Source: Corythucha ciliata
Lineage: Eukaryota; Arthropoda; Insecta; Hemiptera; Tingidae
Assembly (NCBI GenBank): GCA_038030265.1
Contig: CM075942.1
Span: forward strand, 13,350,029 to 13,414,028
Length of the DNA: 64,000 bases
Direction: 5' to 3'
In this document: piece by piece, positions 31,462 to 42,500 of the stretch
Position numbering within the stretch: position 1 is the stretch's first letter
How the letters are laid out: each line of letters opens with the position of its first letter
Program-made: the position numbers and the translations under genes
Notes under the pieces: model-generated
The model's database searches: none
What the model was told of the DNA's origin: nothing
Seen by the model: the letters and a program-made list of their open reading frames with translations, nothing else

Positions 31462-31590
31462 CAAGAAAGTTTACCCCTTTTAGGTCACCTTATCACTCCC
31501 AAAGGCATAACCCCGTTACCTAGCAAAGTTCAACTCATTAGCGATTTCCCTCGACCCAAAACCGCTCCTCAATTAAGAAGATTCCTGGGG

Positions 31591-33591
31591 ATGGCCAACT
31601 TTTATAATCGTTTCATCCCTCACATGGCAACCATGCAAATTCCCCTACACGAAGTTTGCCAAGGAAAAACAAAGAACGACAAAACGCCTCTTTCCTGGTC
31701 TACTTCACAACAAACAGCTTTTAATGATATTAAACGCACTCTAGCTCAAGCTACGTTTTTGGCTCATCCGCTGTCTAGTGCAACTTTGTCGATCACCACG
31801 GTTGCTTCGGACATAGATATGGGTGGGGTAATCCATCAGTTGGTAAATGGAATCCAACAACCTCTCGGTATCTTCTCTAGAAAATTTTCTGAAGCTGAAA
31901 AACGCTATTCGACATACGACCGAGAACTATTAGCAGTTTACTCCACAATCAATCATTTTAGATTTTTGTTGGAGGGTCGAAATTTCTGTATTTATACGGA
32001 CCATAAGCCGCTAATGTATGCTTTCCAGCAAAAACCCGAAAAAGCGTCCCCTCGCCAACTTCGACACTTAGAATTCATTTCACAGTTTTCTACAGAAATT
32101 AAACATTTACCAGGTGCCGATAACCAGGTTGCCGATTGTTTGTCACGCATTGAAGAGATTCAAATTCCTTCGGCAATTGCTTTTGATGCAATGAGTCGTC
32201 AACAGGACGAAGACCATGAACTTCAAAAACGAATAAACGAATTCCCGTCTCACTTCTCAAAATTCATTCCAGTCGCTGCCAATCATCCTGTCATTTGTGA
32301 CACAACAACCGGAAATATCAGACCTTTCGTTCCCACATCCCTTCGACGTCAAGTCTTTGATGAAATTCGCGCACCTACTCATCCTGGCATTCGCAATACT
32401 GTAAAAGAAGTTTGTCAACGTTACTTTTGGCCTAGTATGCGAAAAGATTGTACACAATGGGCGCGAACATGCCTCCACTGTCAACGTTGCAAAATTCACA
32501 AGCACACAGTGAGTTCCCGCTCATTTTTCCCTGCAGCTAATGAACGTTTCGGCCATTGCCATATTGACATTGTGGGACCCCTTCCACCATCTAACGGTTT
32601 CAACTACGTTTTAACATGCATTGACAGATTCACCAGTTGGCCCCAAGCGTTCGCGATCAAAGACTCAACAGCTGAAACCATCGCGTCAAATTTTGTGAGC
32701 GGTTGGATTTCCCGTTTTGGAGTTCCGAACAACATCACCACGGACCAGGGACGTCAATTCGAGTCAAACCTTTTTCGAGAACTTCTCAAAATCCTCGGAA
32801 TAAGTCGTATTCGTACCACTAGCTACCACCCACAAAGCAATGGGCTAATTGAAAGGTGGCACCGATCTCTAAAAACAGCAATCATCTGCCACGCATCCAA
32901 CAAATGGAGTGAAAACCTTCCAATGATTTTGTTACACCTTCGATCGGCCATCAAAGAAGATTTAGGCGTCTCTGCAGCCGATCTTGTCTATGGTCAACCG
33001 TTGCGTCTTCCGGCAGATTTTTTTACCAAACCGTCCTGTGTTTCTCAGGGAGCTGATTTTCCTGAAATCGTAAAGAAATTTCAAACAACTATGCAGAACC
33101 TTCCAACGCCACCAATTTCGGACCTTGCGACCAAACCGTATGTATACACGCCACCATCACTGCAATCGGCGACACACTTATTTTTACGTCGCGAAGGCGT
33201 GAGATCACCTTTGCAACCACCTTATGACGGTCCCTTTCACGTATTAAAAAAAAATGACAAGTTTTACACCCTACAAATTAAAGGAAAACCTAAAACAATT
33301 TCAATCGACAGATTAAAACCCGCACATGTCGACAAAACCAAAGCTGGAGATGATTCTAGCTTACCAACTATGACTCTACACCCTCTGCAGTCTATTCTTC
33401 GAAAGTCATCGACAAAACCGTCAACTCTAGAACGTCCCAATCGATCTGTGAAATTCGCAGAAGAAATTACAACTGCGATCATCAGGAGGGGGAGTGTTGT
33501 GGCGGAAACAATCCCGACACATCGCACCCTGAGAATAGCAGTGTTACAAGTCAAAAATATCGAATTTCGAGTTATACCTCTTGGTAGGTAG
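31591..33591 (+). CDS. pol: Pol C-terminal part (RT end, RNase H, integrase), gypsy element 1
   Basis: The frame is open from 31462, and the first Met is at 31591. It starts in the RT connection ([14 protein letters not shown]), then RNase H ([28 protein letters not shown]), then integrase. The integrase zinc domain retains one H and the CxxC, but the first His is Arg (32368-32370, IRAPTHPG). The catalytic core is DD35E: D 32566, D 32743, E 32851. After it comes a GPY/F-type module (YDGPFHVL) and a long basic tail. The C-terminus originally ended a few codons inside the 3' LTR; now it reads into the nested MITE and stops at 33589-33591. Its position in the polyprotein and domain order are standard for Ty3/gypsy. 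Confidence 0.85.
   Translation: MANFYNRFIPHMATMQIPLHEVCQGKTKNDKTPLSWSTSQQTAFNDIKRTLAQATFLAHPLSSATLSITTVASDIDMGGVIHQLVNGIQQPLGIFSRKFSEAEKRYSTYDRELLAVYSTINHFRFLLEGRNFCIYTDHKPLMYAFQQKPEKASPRQLRHLEFISQFSTEIKHLPGADNQVADCLSRIEEIQIPSAIAFDAMSRQQDEDHELQKRINEFPSHFSKFIPVAANHPVICDTTTGNIRPFVPTSLRRQVFDEIRAPTHPGIRNTVKEVCQRYFWPSMRKDCTQWARTCLHCQRCKIHKHTVSSRSFFPAANERFGHCHIDIVGPLPPSNGFNYVLTCIDRFTSWPQAFAIKDSTAETIASNFVSGWISRFGVPNNITTDQGRQFESNLFRELLKILGISRIRTTSYHPQSNGLIERWHRSLKTAIICHASNKWSENLPMILLHLRSAIKEDLGVSAADLVYGQPLRLPADFFTKPSCVSQGADFPEIVKKFQTTMQNLPTPPISDLATKPYVYTPPSLQSATHLFLRREGVRSPLQPPYDGPFHVLKKNDKFYTLQIKGKPKTISIDRLKPAHVDKTKAGDDSSLPTMTLHPLQSILRKSSTKPSTLERPNRSVKFAEEITTAIIRRGSVVAETIPTHRTLRIAVLQVKNIEFRVIPLGR
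33484..33494 (+). promoter_or_regulatory. Polypurine tract, gypsy element 1
   Basis: AGGAGGGGGAG lies three bases before the 3' LTR and would prime plus-strand DNA synthesis. Confidence 0.75.
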
Positions 33592-34208
33592 GTCTGGGCA
33601 AGCCCTACACTAAAATAGTACTGTGCTATTTCTAGGACGGCCAGGTAACGCTTGGGAGCGGTAGTTACACTACTATTTCTCACGCAGAAGCGGTTAATCA
33701 ATCGGAGTAGCAATGCTACTTCTTCATTGTACCGGCTTCGATCGAGACCGAGAGCCCATCGCGGAGAAATTAAGCCGCGAGTACTGTTACTTTTTAAGTT
33801 GTTACACTACTCTCCCAGAAAATTAAAACTATCTTCGAGTTGTTCCTCAACAATCTGTGACGACTAGTCAGAAATAATTGACATTTTCTGGAATAGTAAC
33901 GTTACAACTTCCAACTTTTTTTAAAATTTATGATAAAAATTATTGAAACAATTTTTTCGAGTGCTAGTTTTGCTGGGATATATGGATGGGCCACCATCAA
34001 ATCACCAGGAACCTCGAACTATGTTTGAAATAAATATATAATGGATCTGCTAACAAAGTCTTACATTCAAAACTTCAAATGTCGATTCCCAACAAAGACG
34101 ATTTTTCATTTGTCACACTGCTATTCTCGGGGTGCGACATGTTTACTAAAAAAATAAAAATAATTTTCTAATTGTCTTGTTACTCAAATTGGATTTCATT
34201 TCTCCAAA
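33498..34208 (+). repeat. 3' LTR of gypsy element 1, split by a MITE
   Basis: The outer 93 bp match the 5' LTR with one difference. They are separated after CCCGACACAT by 618 bp (the MITE plus one copy of ACAT). Confidence 0.85.
33523..34136. mobile_element. 614-bp MITE nested in the 3' LTR
   Basis: The terminal inverted repeats are about 28-30 bp: CGCACCCTGAGAATAGCAGT at the left and CGCACCCCGAGAATAGCAGT at the right, read inward. The flanking ACAT (33519-33522 and 34137-34140) is a 4-bp target duplication. The 5' LTR preserves the unoccupied site CGACACATGTTTAC. The interior is AT-rich and non-coding. A 4-bp duplication with CAC-rich ends would fit Chapaev or a similar group, but I cannot assign it. 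Confidence 0.85.
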
Positions 34209-34212
34209 AACT

Positions 34213-34289
34213 AAATTGTAGTGCACAGAACAAGCTGCCAACAATGGCCTCACAAGATACATTCCTAGCAAAAGTGGACTGAGGTCGGT
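34213..34289. other. Short spacer
   Basis: Nothing recognised between the gypsy 1 target duplication and the next type-B array. Confidence 0.3.
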
Positions 34290-35300
34290 TTTCTCTGTAT
34301 AGGCGTGAATTAGCGCTTTATTCAATTTTAGCCGCGATGAACCTGCTGAGTGATTCATCTCTGCTTCTCAATTTTATTGCCTCAAATTAGCGATTTTGCT
34401 CAAGTATGGCCGTGATTTCGCGTTTTTCAGAATTTTTAGACGCTAATTAGGGATTAGCGCTTTTCCACTGCATTGGCCGCGAATTTTAGCACTTTTACAA
34501 AATTTTTGTCACGTACTTGCCCCTAGAACAGCACACTTGCACGCTTTCTCAATTTTAGCCTCGTAGTAATGGCCTAAAGAAAATTATGGTTTGCGCATTT
34601 TCTCAATTTTAGTAGCGAATTTGCCTTCAGATACCTGACCATGCTAGTTGCCTTAAGAATTGGTGTATTTTCCTCAATTTTAGATGCAAATGAGCTCTAT
34701 TTCTCAATATTATCCTTGAATCAATGCTTTAAAACTAAAAATTTAAGTTAGTATTGAAAGTTAGTCACGAAGTTGCCTCTAGAAACCATGAATTGGCGTG
34801 AGTCTGCTGAACGATTCATCGAAGCTTTTTTCTCAATGTTAAAGCAGTGAATTAGCGAGTGATTTCGATTTTAGTCATAAAATAGCATTTTATGTTTTAG
34901 CCGCCGATTGACGTTTTCCTTTATTCTAGCTGTGAATGAGTGATTTTTTGTCAATTTCAGCTGTTTATTAACGTTTTTCTACGCTTTATCCACTAATCGG
35001 TGTTTTTTCTTAATTTATTCGCGAATTAGTCGTTTTTCTCAATATTAGCAATATTTCTCGCTGCTTTCTCTCAATTTAATTCCACGAATTGGCAATTCTT
35101 CTGAATTTTAGTCGTGAATTTGCGTTTTTCCTCATTTCAGCCGAGAATTAGTAATTTTTGTCCACACTTTATCCGCGAATTAGCCCTTTTTCTTGGTGAT
35201 TTTTTTCCATTTCAGCCACGAACTAGCGCTTTCCCTCAATCTGTGGTCATTAAAATAAGATTTGTCTCAATTTCAACAGTGAATTTGCGTTTTTTTTTGT
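34290..35300 (+). repeat. Type-B 30-bp array
   Basis: Diverged forward units such as CGCGAATTAGTCGTTTTTCT, with pieces like TCTCAATTTTAGC recurring about every 30 bp. No gene. Confidence 0.75.
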
Positions 35301-36199
35301 TTTTTTTCATATCACCTCTCGGCATACTCCTAGCCTAGCTGGTGGATGGCAATGCGGTTTGGTGTGATTTGTGGGAGGGAGGCTCCCTTCAGCTGTGGGT
35401 CGGTGCTTTTTAAGAGTTCTGCTTCACCTTGTTGGAACCGTTTCGGCGCCAATGATCGCAGCCTCACATTGCTAACTATGAGCCTCATGCTATGTGCCCA
35501 GCAAACGCACACTTTCTCGCCTAGGTGCACAATAATAAAGGGGAACCTGCATGAATGCCCGATTTGGGAGAAAAGTATAACGTTGAATTGGCACGTGGAC
35601 AGAAGGATATCAACGGTGGTTGCAGTCCGACTGGTGCATCTGGTGACTTTTAAATAAATTTCAAGTTCTTCTGGATGGGATGGATGGTGCGAGGGGAAAT
35701 TACGTCATTGTGCAGTTTTTGAAGCATTTGAGGGAACTCCAAAATGTTTTTTTCACAAATAACAAGAAAAATTGACCCTGAGAAAACACATCTTCCCCCC
35801 TCTTCACCACAACATCCATTTCATTAACTGTCCATTGACGTCATGAAACCCCCGCTCAAAATTTTTAAAAGAATCGCTTTAAATAAAACCCTTGATTGAT
35901 TTCAATGTTTAATGTGAGCAATTGTTTCGTTGAAGAGCCCTCTTCAAGAAATAGTGCTTGAAAAATGTGCAAGTTCCCCATTGAATTTAAATGAATGGAA
36001 TACCTACATATTTCGTTAAATTAATTTCTCTATGTGGATGGTGGGAAGGTGAGAAAGATAAAAGCAGCAACAGACGATGATGAAAAATAAGAAAAAGGGA
36101 AAAATGGAATTCTCGCTCAAGAAAGCAGTAATAGGATTAAGTGTGGCAAGGGTGTTATTACAGTTAGTGCGCGCTAAAAACACGATTATTTCATTGCGC
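35301..36199. other. Unassigned non-coding DNA
   Basis: No gene recognised. The frame at 35346-35657 (103 codons) has no domain signature. Confidence 0.4.
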
Positions 36200-36520
36200 G
36201 CTAAAAGCACGAAATCAACCCATTTTTAGTGTCCTTGGGGGCACCTTCACAGCTGAAATTGAGACATATCGGTAGAGTCCCTGAGGGCACTTTCACGGCT
36301 GAAATTGAGACATATCGGTAGCTCTGGTCTAAAATTAAGAAAAATCGCTAAGTGCGCTAGAAGTGATGAGAAAATGCGTTAATTTACGACAAAAATTGAA
36401 TAAAGATCCGTTGTTTCTCAATAATTCAATATTATCACGATCAAAATTTGAAAAAAGGTATAATTTGCAGCTGAAATCGAGGAAAAGCGCGAAAATTGAT
36501 AAAAAGTGGTCAAGAGCCAG
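36200..36520 (-). repeat. Type-B array, reversed, with a two-copy 45-bp tandem repeat
   Basis: Two near-identical copies containing CTGAAATTGAGACATATCGG (36251-36320) are followed by reversed type-B units (AAAATTGAATAAAG, AAATTGATAAAAAG). Confidence 0.65.
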
Positions 36521-37369
36521 ATTTGATTCGTTCATGCTACAAAGTACAAACTCAGTCATGAAGTTTTATCTCTACCCAATGTCGTAATAATATGAACGAG
36601 CTCCCTCTCATTTACTGAATTCACGTACTCTTTTTCCCTTTAAATTTTTTTTTTAGTTATTAAAAAGAATAGAATAATCATAATAAAAATCATTGAGCAA
36701 TTTTTAATCCATTTTCGAAATACGCCAGATCTAAGGGGCGATTCTTCAAATTGGTAGCATTGGTATTGTATACATTACACGCGAAATTGTATTGAGGCAC
36801 GTATATTTTTTGGTCCATACTCTGTGAATTAGGCACTCAAAATATATTTTTATACGACATTACACATTAGTGTTGGGAGTGTGATAAGCGTGAGAATTGG
36901 GCATAGTAGCCGAGTCTTGCTGAGCCATGTAAAGTGAAAACTTGCCTGAAATTGTCAATAACGCCGTAATTATTAGAGGTGAGGTGTGATTTCACTGTCG
37001 GTGATTCTGTCACTGTGACTACTCGGTCACTGTTGGCTCCAGTGACGACCACATTGAAATCACCGTTCCGACCCTCTAACGGTGACATTCTTTTTCACTT
37101 ATAAACGCCTCTTTATTCGTCACTTCTATCGCTTCACTGCGCTAGAGTCTCTTGAATTAAAATTGGAGCCGTCACCTAGCCATCTATCGCCCCGATGAAC
37201 TCAGGAGCAATCTCCCCAGGTCTATCCCTCGTCTGTTGACTTTTTTTCTTTGACTTGGAATTGAACCTTCAGTGTAGGTTGGTAATATATTTTTATTCAC
37301 TTCGTTTTCCAAGACCTGTGCTACAGTGATCTTGTATAATTTTATTTTTTTTAAAAACACCTTCCTAGT
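36521..37369. other. Unassigned non-coding DNA
   Basis: No gene recognised. Short frames only. Confidence 0.4.
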
Positions 37370-37429
37370 CAGAGGCGTAGCCAACCATTGACCAAGGGAC
37401 GTTATGGAAACTAGAGACCCCAACAAAAG

Positions 37430-38540
37430 AACTGGTAGCGCAATAAATCGTCAAATTCTTCCCCGGAAACTGAGTTTTCACAAAAAAGGGTCGTAATCCA
37501 TCAAAAACTAACATCTTCGTTCGAAAATTATCTGTTTTAGCCTTCTATTCCTGATTTTCTATCCAAAAACTGACAGTTCTATTCAGACTTTTTCTATTAA
37601 CAGACAATTCGATTTCCCCGGAAAATCGTTACTTGGCATTCAAATATACAGAGTGACCGACTTTTCATCAACGTCTTGTCTGAGATACGTAAAGTTCAAT
37701 ATTTTTTAACCAAACAATAACGGGTTTTAACTCAAAACTGACGTTTTTAAACAAAAAAACTGAATATTTCACTCTAGTGTAACTGAATATTTTACTTCAA
37801 AACTGACGTTTCTACGCCAAAGACAAAGTGTTCACGCCTAAACTAAAAATATCACAGTACAACTTTCAAAATTCAAGTCTTTACCCCCAAAAACTGTTGA
37901 ATTCCGCCTAAAAATGGCGGGTTTAACCTAAAAGATCAAAAACGAATGATTTTAATTGCAATTAACAGACCACTCAGTACTAAAAACTGCCGATTTTATC
38001 CTTCAATTGGCGATTTTAGTAAAAAAAAAAACGTACAATTCCTGGCCAAAGCTGACATGCCCTCCCCCTCAAATGAAGATGGTACCACAAAACTGGCGGT
38101 TTTAACCTAAAACTAAACTTTACTGTTCCATTTACACCCGAAACGACAATTTCCCCTCAAAATTAGATAATTTACTCTAAAACTGACAATGTCACACTTT
38201 AACTCAAGTTTTCCTCAAAACGGGTGATCTTAGGCCATTCTGCCTTGAAAACAGGTGATTTCACAAAAAAAAAGTGACAAATTCATCGCAAAAGTGACGA
38301 TTTTATACCAAAACAGACGATTTCACGCCAAAGCTGACGTGTTGCCTCATAACTGATGACGTCAATACAAAACTGGTCATTTTACCCCAAACTGACTGTT
38401 TTAATTCCAAAACTTACGATTTCATCCCAAAGACGTTTCTAAACTGACGATTTTACAGTGAAACTTGCGGTTCCACCCAAAAAATATCACTTTTCCTCAA
38501 AACTAAATATTTTACTTCAAAATTGACATTTATTTACTTT
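37430..38540 (+). repeat. Degenerate ~20-bp tandem array, type C
   Basis: Diverged units near CAAAACTGACGATTTTACCC. It forms the left arm of the hAT-like element. Confidence 0.8.
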
Positions 38541-38559
38541 GTTGGTCACAGCTTTTCAG

Positions 38560-39300
38560 GGCACATAGAGTCAGTTTTGACGATATCAAGGCTTGAATAG
38601 CTATAATTGTCATTTTTAGGGGGCACATAGTCTTTCCAGTTATAGGAGCGAATAGTACGTCCCAAGTCAAGGCGAGAACAGCCAGATTGGCCATTTTGGG
38701 AGCTCCGAATGGTCTATTTTTAGAGCTCGATTCGTCAGGAAATCCATTTCTAGAGCACGTAATGTAAATTCGGCAATTTCTAGGGTTCAAATATAGTAAT
38801 TTTAGCCATTTTAAAGACACGAGTCGTCAGTTTTGCCATTTTCAGGACTCAAATACCTAGTCCATCAAGCCAAGGCCATGAAGTTTGACCATTCCTGGTG
38901 CGCAAATTGTCAATTTTGCCATTTTCAGGGAGGGAATAATCTTTTTTAGGCATTTCCAGGGCACGTGAAGTAATTTTGGCCGTTTTCAGGGCTTCATTAG
39001 TCCGTCATGCCAAAAGCGCGCATTATGGTCATATTTGGCTCAAGAATGGCCAGTCTGATCAATTTTAGCGCCCGAATGGTCGATTTAGCTACTTTCGGGC
39101 GGTAATCATGATCTTTTTAGGCATTTACAGAAGTTCACCTAACGCCACCAATTTTTAGGGCACGTGAAGTCCAGTTTTAGCAATTTTCAAAACGCGAATC
39201 GACACTTTTGTTTTTTTAGGCGTGAGTTTAGTTACTTTAGCCGTTTTTATAGTGCAAATAGCTAGTTTTAAATTTTTTTAGGCAGTGAAAAGGCTGTCAA
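38560..39300 (+). repeat. Degenerate ~30-bp tandem array, type D
   Basis: Units near GCACGAATAGTCAGTTTTGG followed by CCATTTTCAGG. The reverse complement shares CAAAACTGAC, ATT and CCC with the 20-bp type C unit, so D looks like C plus about 10 bp, inverted. Confidence 0.75.
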
Positions 39301-39586
39301 ACCAGTTTTAGTAGAGCGAACCACACCATTTCTCTAGCACCTCTCTTGAGCAAATACTGAATCCGCGTCTGTCTGCGAAAATGGTATTCTAGGACGCAAA
39401 AACGGCGAATTCGGTCTTTGAATTATGTCACCCTTGCGATATCCGTTTTGTGAGGGACAAAACCCGTTGAAATTAATTTTTTTATTAGTGAAATCCGTGA
39501 AGTTATTTTTTTAGTGAGCCCAGGAGAGTCTAGGAGAGGGCAGCTGCCTAACCCTGCCCCCCTCTGGCTATGCCTATGTTCCTGGG

Positions 39587-42500
39587 TAAATTCGTGCATT
39601 GCAGTTTTTGATTCATGACTCACCTTCATGTTTGCATTTGAGGCTGTGGGTTCGCCGTTCATAGGAGTTTTCCACGGATAAAGTTAGAAAAAGAATTATA
39701 CATATATTCTTTTTATAACCGATGCAAACAAAATTGATTTGCGAAATCGTGTCTCTCATTTGCCCTATAAATAGGGTTTGTTGGGTCTGGGAATGACATT
39801 CACACAGATACCGGCGAGCCCGGTAACATTAGGCATTTGCTCAAACGAAGTGCTACAGGGGGCCTGTCCCGTAAGATTTCAGGGTTCCTAGGAATATACT
39901 TTTCCAACCGTCCGCCCCAAATTAAATCACATGTTGATGGGGTGGAAACAAACAGTGATAGTGACACTAAAAAGTTATAGAACAGGCCCTCAGTAGTCAC
40001 TCAAGTGACAAAATCACTGGTTTTTGTCACAGTGACTGCACAGTCATCGGAGCTAGTTGTCGCTGTGACCAACAAAAGCTGTCACGTCACACCTCTAGTA
40101 ATTATGACGAATAACTATGGGAACATTCAGCACTGTTAGGAGTGGTGGGAACAATCGCCAAAAATACTTACGATGCCCTCTCTCCACCACCGGTCACCCA
40201 AAATCAAATTTTTCGATCAAGAAATGGCACATCAACCCTCAAATTGTCATGATCCCTAATAAAATAATACAAAACTACACCTAATAAAATTTTAAAAAAT
40301 GCGAGCGCCTGACTCACGTTGATGGGTGAGAGTTCACATTCTCTCGCCACCTCATTTTTTTTTTTTTTTTTTTTTTCAAACAAGCTCATTCCCCTCATTA
40401 GCTCGTCTTCAATATAATGACTCCTCGTCTTCCGAGTCATTTCCTGTCACTCCCCCCTCCCCTACTGTTCTTCCCGCCTCATTCATCGTAACAATGTTGC
40501 ATTAATTCACGGTGGTAAAAAGACAGTGAGATTCACGACCTATTCCCCTAACTATTTAACGTCCTCCAACCCAAGAATATTGTCTCTGCATAATTTTCAA
40601 TTACTTGATTAGAGAGTGTGGCCTTTAGTTCCACGATGCGAACTATTATAGAACCCCAAACCAAGTTTTAATGAGTCTGATGGGGCTATCAAACAGTGAA
40701 ATAGACGCATGAAAATTCATTCGCTTAAATGAAGAAAACGGGGGAAGATGATTGGAGAAATTTGAGCCCCATAAAAGAACTTACAATATTAATTTATTTA
40801 ATTAGCAAGGACATCGAGAGGTTTTGGTGGTTTGACTGGCTTGATTACTCAGGGTGGGGGGATGCTGGCAGTGTCTTTCAGTCAGTACCACAGAAGAACA
40901 ATTAATAATGAAAGTTATTTTTTGGGTTTTGGCCAAAAAAAAAAGAGGGGAATGGGCGCTATGCTCATTCATAGTGGTGGCTCTCTCCTTTATTTTTAGA
41001 GTTTCAGGTTTGGATGTCACGCAAAATGATATTGATCTTGGGGGGGTTTTGAAATGAAAAGTAGGTTTAGGGGGAAGTTTTGGAGTTGAAAAGTATGAAA
41101 ACTATAAATTAGAACGAGAATGAAATCTCTTCTCCCCTTCTCATTTCCTAGGGACACCGTGTCAGTTATTTTCGGTAATTTCGCGCATAGTTCCCCACAA
41201 CTCTACCCCAAAAGCTCTTGTCTCTTCCAGCTGAATTTGTTTGAACGTATATACGTCTGTGCAAAATGAGGTTTATAGTTAACGAAAAAACCGGGCAGAC
41301 TCACACACACGCACACACACCAAAGAGGGAGTTGCCAGGGGCAACGCTCGGCGAGCTCCTCCCGGGGTTGGTGGCACTTTGAAACTTCGCCTCTTTCAAT
41401 TCCTTCGTGGGCCGCTCCTGCCACTACCGCCTCCGGCTCCTTTTATACGCTTCTATTTTCCATATTTCTCTCCTATGTTTTCCAACAGTTGTGTGTGTTT
41501 TATTATCCCCCCCCCCTGCACCACCATAACTCTGTAATCACGAGGTTGTCTCTTGAAATATCAAAAGCATACACGTCGCGATGGGAGTGGCAGATTTGAC
41601 TTCGCACACAACACTTTTTTATATACGACCCCGTGGCAAAACCAAAACGCAGCAGTATGCCCCCACCCCCATCCCAATGCAGAAAGAACGTTGAAATCCC
41701 TCCCACCCCTCGGTCGTAGCAGCGACCCGCCAAAAAACAACAACAACAAAAAAAAAAACGGTTTTCCTCCGTTACGCCACCTCCTTCAAGCGGTTGAAAA
41801 TGTTCTGTGATTCGAGAGGGCGCTTAGCGAAAACTCCCCGTGGACCGGACCGAATCAACGCAGCCCGTCCAATCTTGTTTGCGATGACCATTTTTGGCAA
41901 TTATAATGTGAGTACACAGATCATTTTTTTTTGTTTTTTTAAGGCCAATGATGGTGATTTCCCGGTACGGTTGATCAAATAGGAACAACGAGGACCTTGC
42001 TGTTGAATTGAATCATAACGGAGATCACCGTTTAAGCGTTATTGCTTCACTTGGGGGATGCCTCATGAGCCGAATTTGAGTTTTCTTGTTTTATTTATTT
42101 TAATTATTTGATTCTTGAATCGGTCGGGTGGTAACAGTAATCAAAATTAAATGAAAAGAAGTGGAGTTTCTTTTCCTTCTCCCTTCCATGGAGATAAATT
42201 GTATTTTAAATACAATAGAGGTTAATAATTTTCTCCTCGTTCACAGCCTCACGAGATTAAAACAGATGTTTTTGTCCAAGCGTGATTCATACGAAACGTC
42301 AGAAAGAGAGCCTTTTAGGCCTCGTTAAGAAGTCAAGTTTCATAGAATGGAGTGGGAGGAGTGATGCGGCAGAATCTCCCCGATTTAATACGTCTGTCGA
42401 ATAGATGTTGAGAAAAATTCAGGCATTCTACGAGTGTTAAACAGTATAGAGAGCCTCGAACCACTTCTCACATTATGAGGCACACACTAAAAAAAAAAAA

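Larger units (their letters stand above)
29554..34208 (+). mobile_element. Ty3/gypsy retrotransposon 1 (CsRn1-like), full length but defective
   Basis: Order: 5' LTR, tRNA-Trp-like PBS, gag, -1 frameshift site, pol (protease, RT, RNase H, integrase), polypurine tract, 3' LTR. Target duplication AACT lies at 29550-29553 and 34209-34212. No env is present. The element proper is about 4.0 kb; a 614-bp MITE plus its duplication adds 618 bp to the 3' LTR. Defects are an in-frame TGA in RT, a deleted protease C-terminal half, and loss of one integrase zinc ligand. The Gag CHCC box, domain order and PBS place it near the CsRn1/Kabuki group. Confidence 0.9.
37370..39578. mobile_element. Second non-autonomous hAT-like element, wholly built of 20- and 30-bp repeats
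   Basis: The left end is CAGAGGCGTAGCCA, and the inverted right end is CATAGGCATAGCCA, matching at 12 of 14. Flanking 8-mers TTCCTAGT (37362-37369) and TTCCTGGG (39579-39586) match at 6 of 8. From 37430 to 38540 the interior is a ~20-bp array (unit near CAAAACTGACGATTTTACCC). From 38560 to 39300 it is a ~30-bp array in the opposite orientation. Subterminal G/C-rich stretches flank the right end. No transposase. Confidence 0.6.

Noticed and set aside
33523..34136. 5S rRNA-like segment inside the MITE (AAATTAAGC context near 33770)
   Set aside because: Only a short core resembles 5S rRNA; the promoter elements and flanks do not align.
33591..34208. An envelope gene after pol in gypsy 1
   Set aside because: Pol runs directly into the LTR, and the extra DNA is a non-coding MITE.
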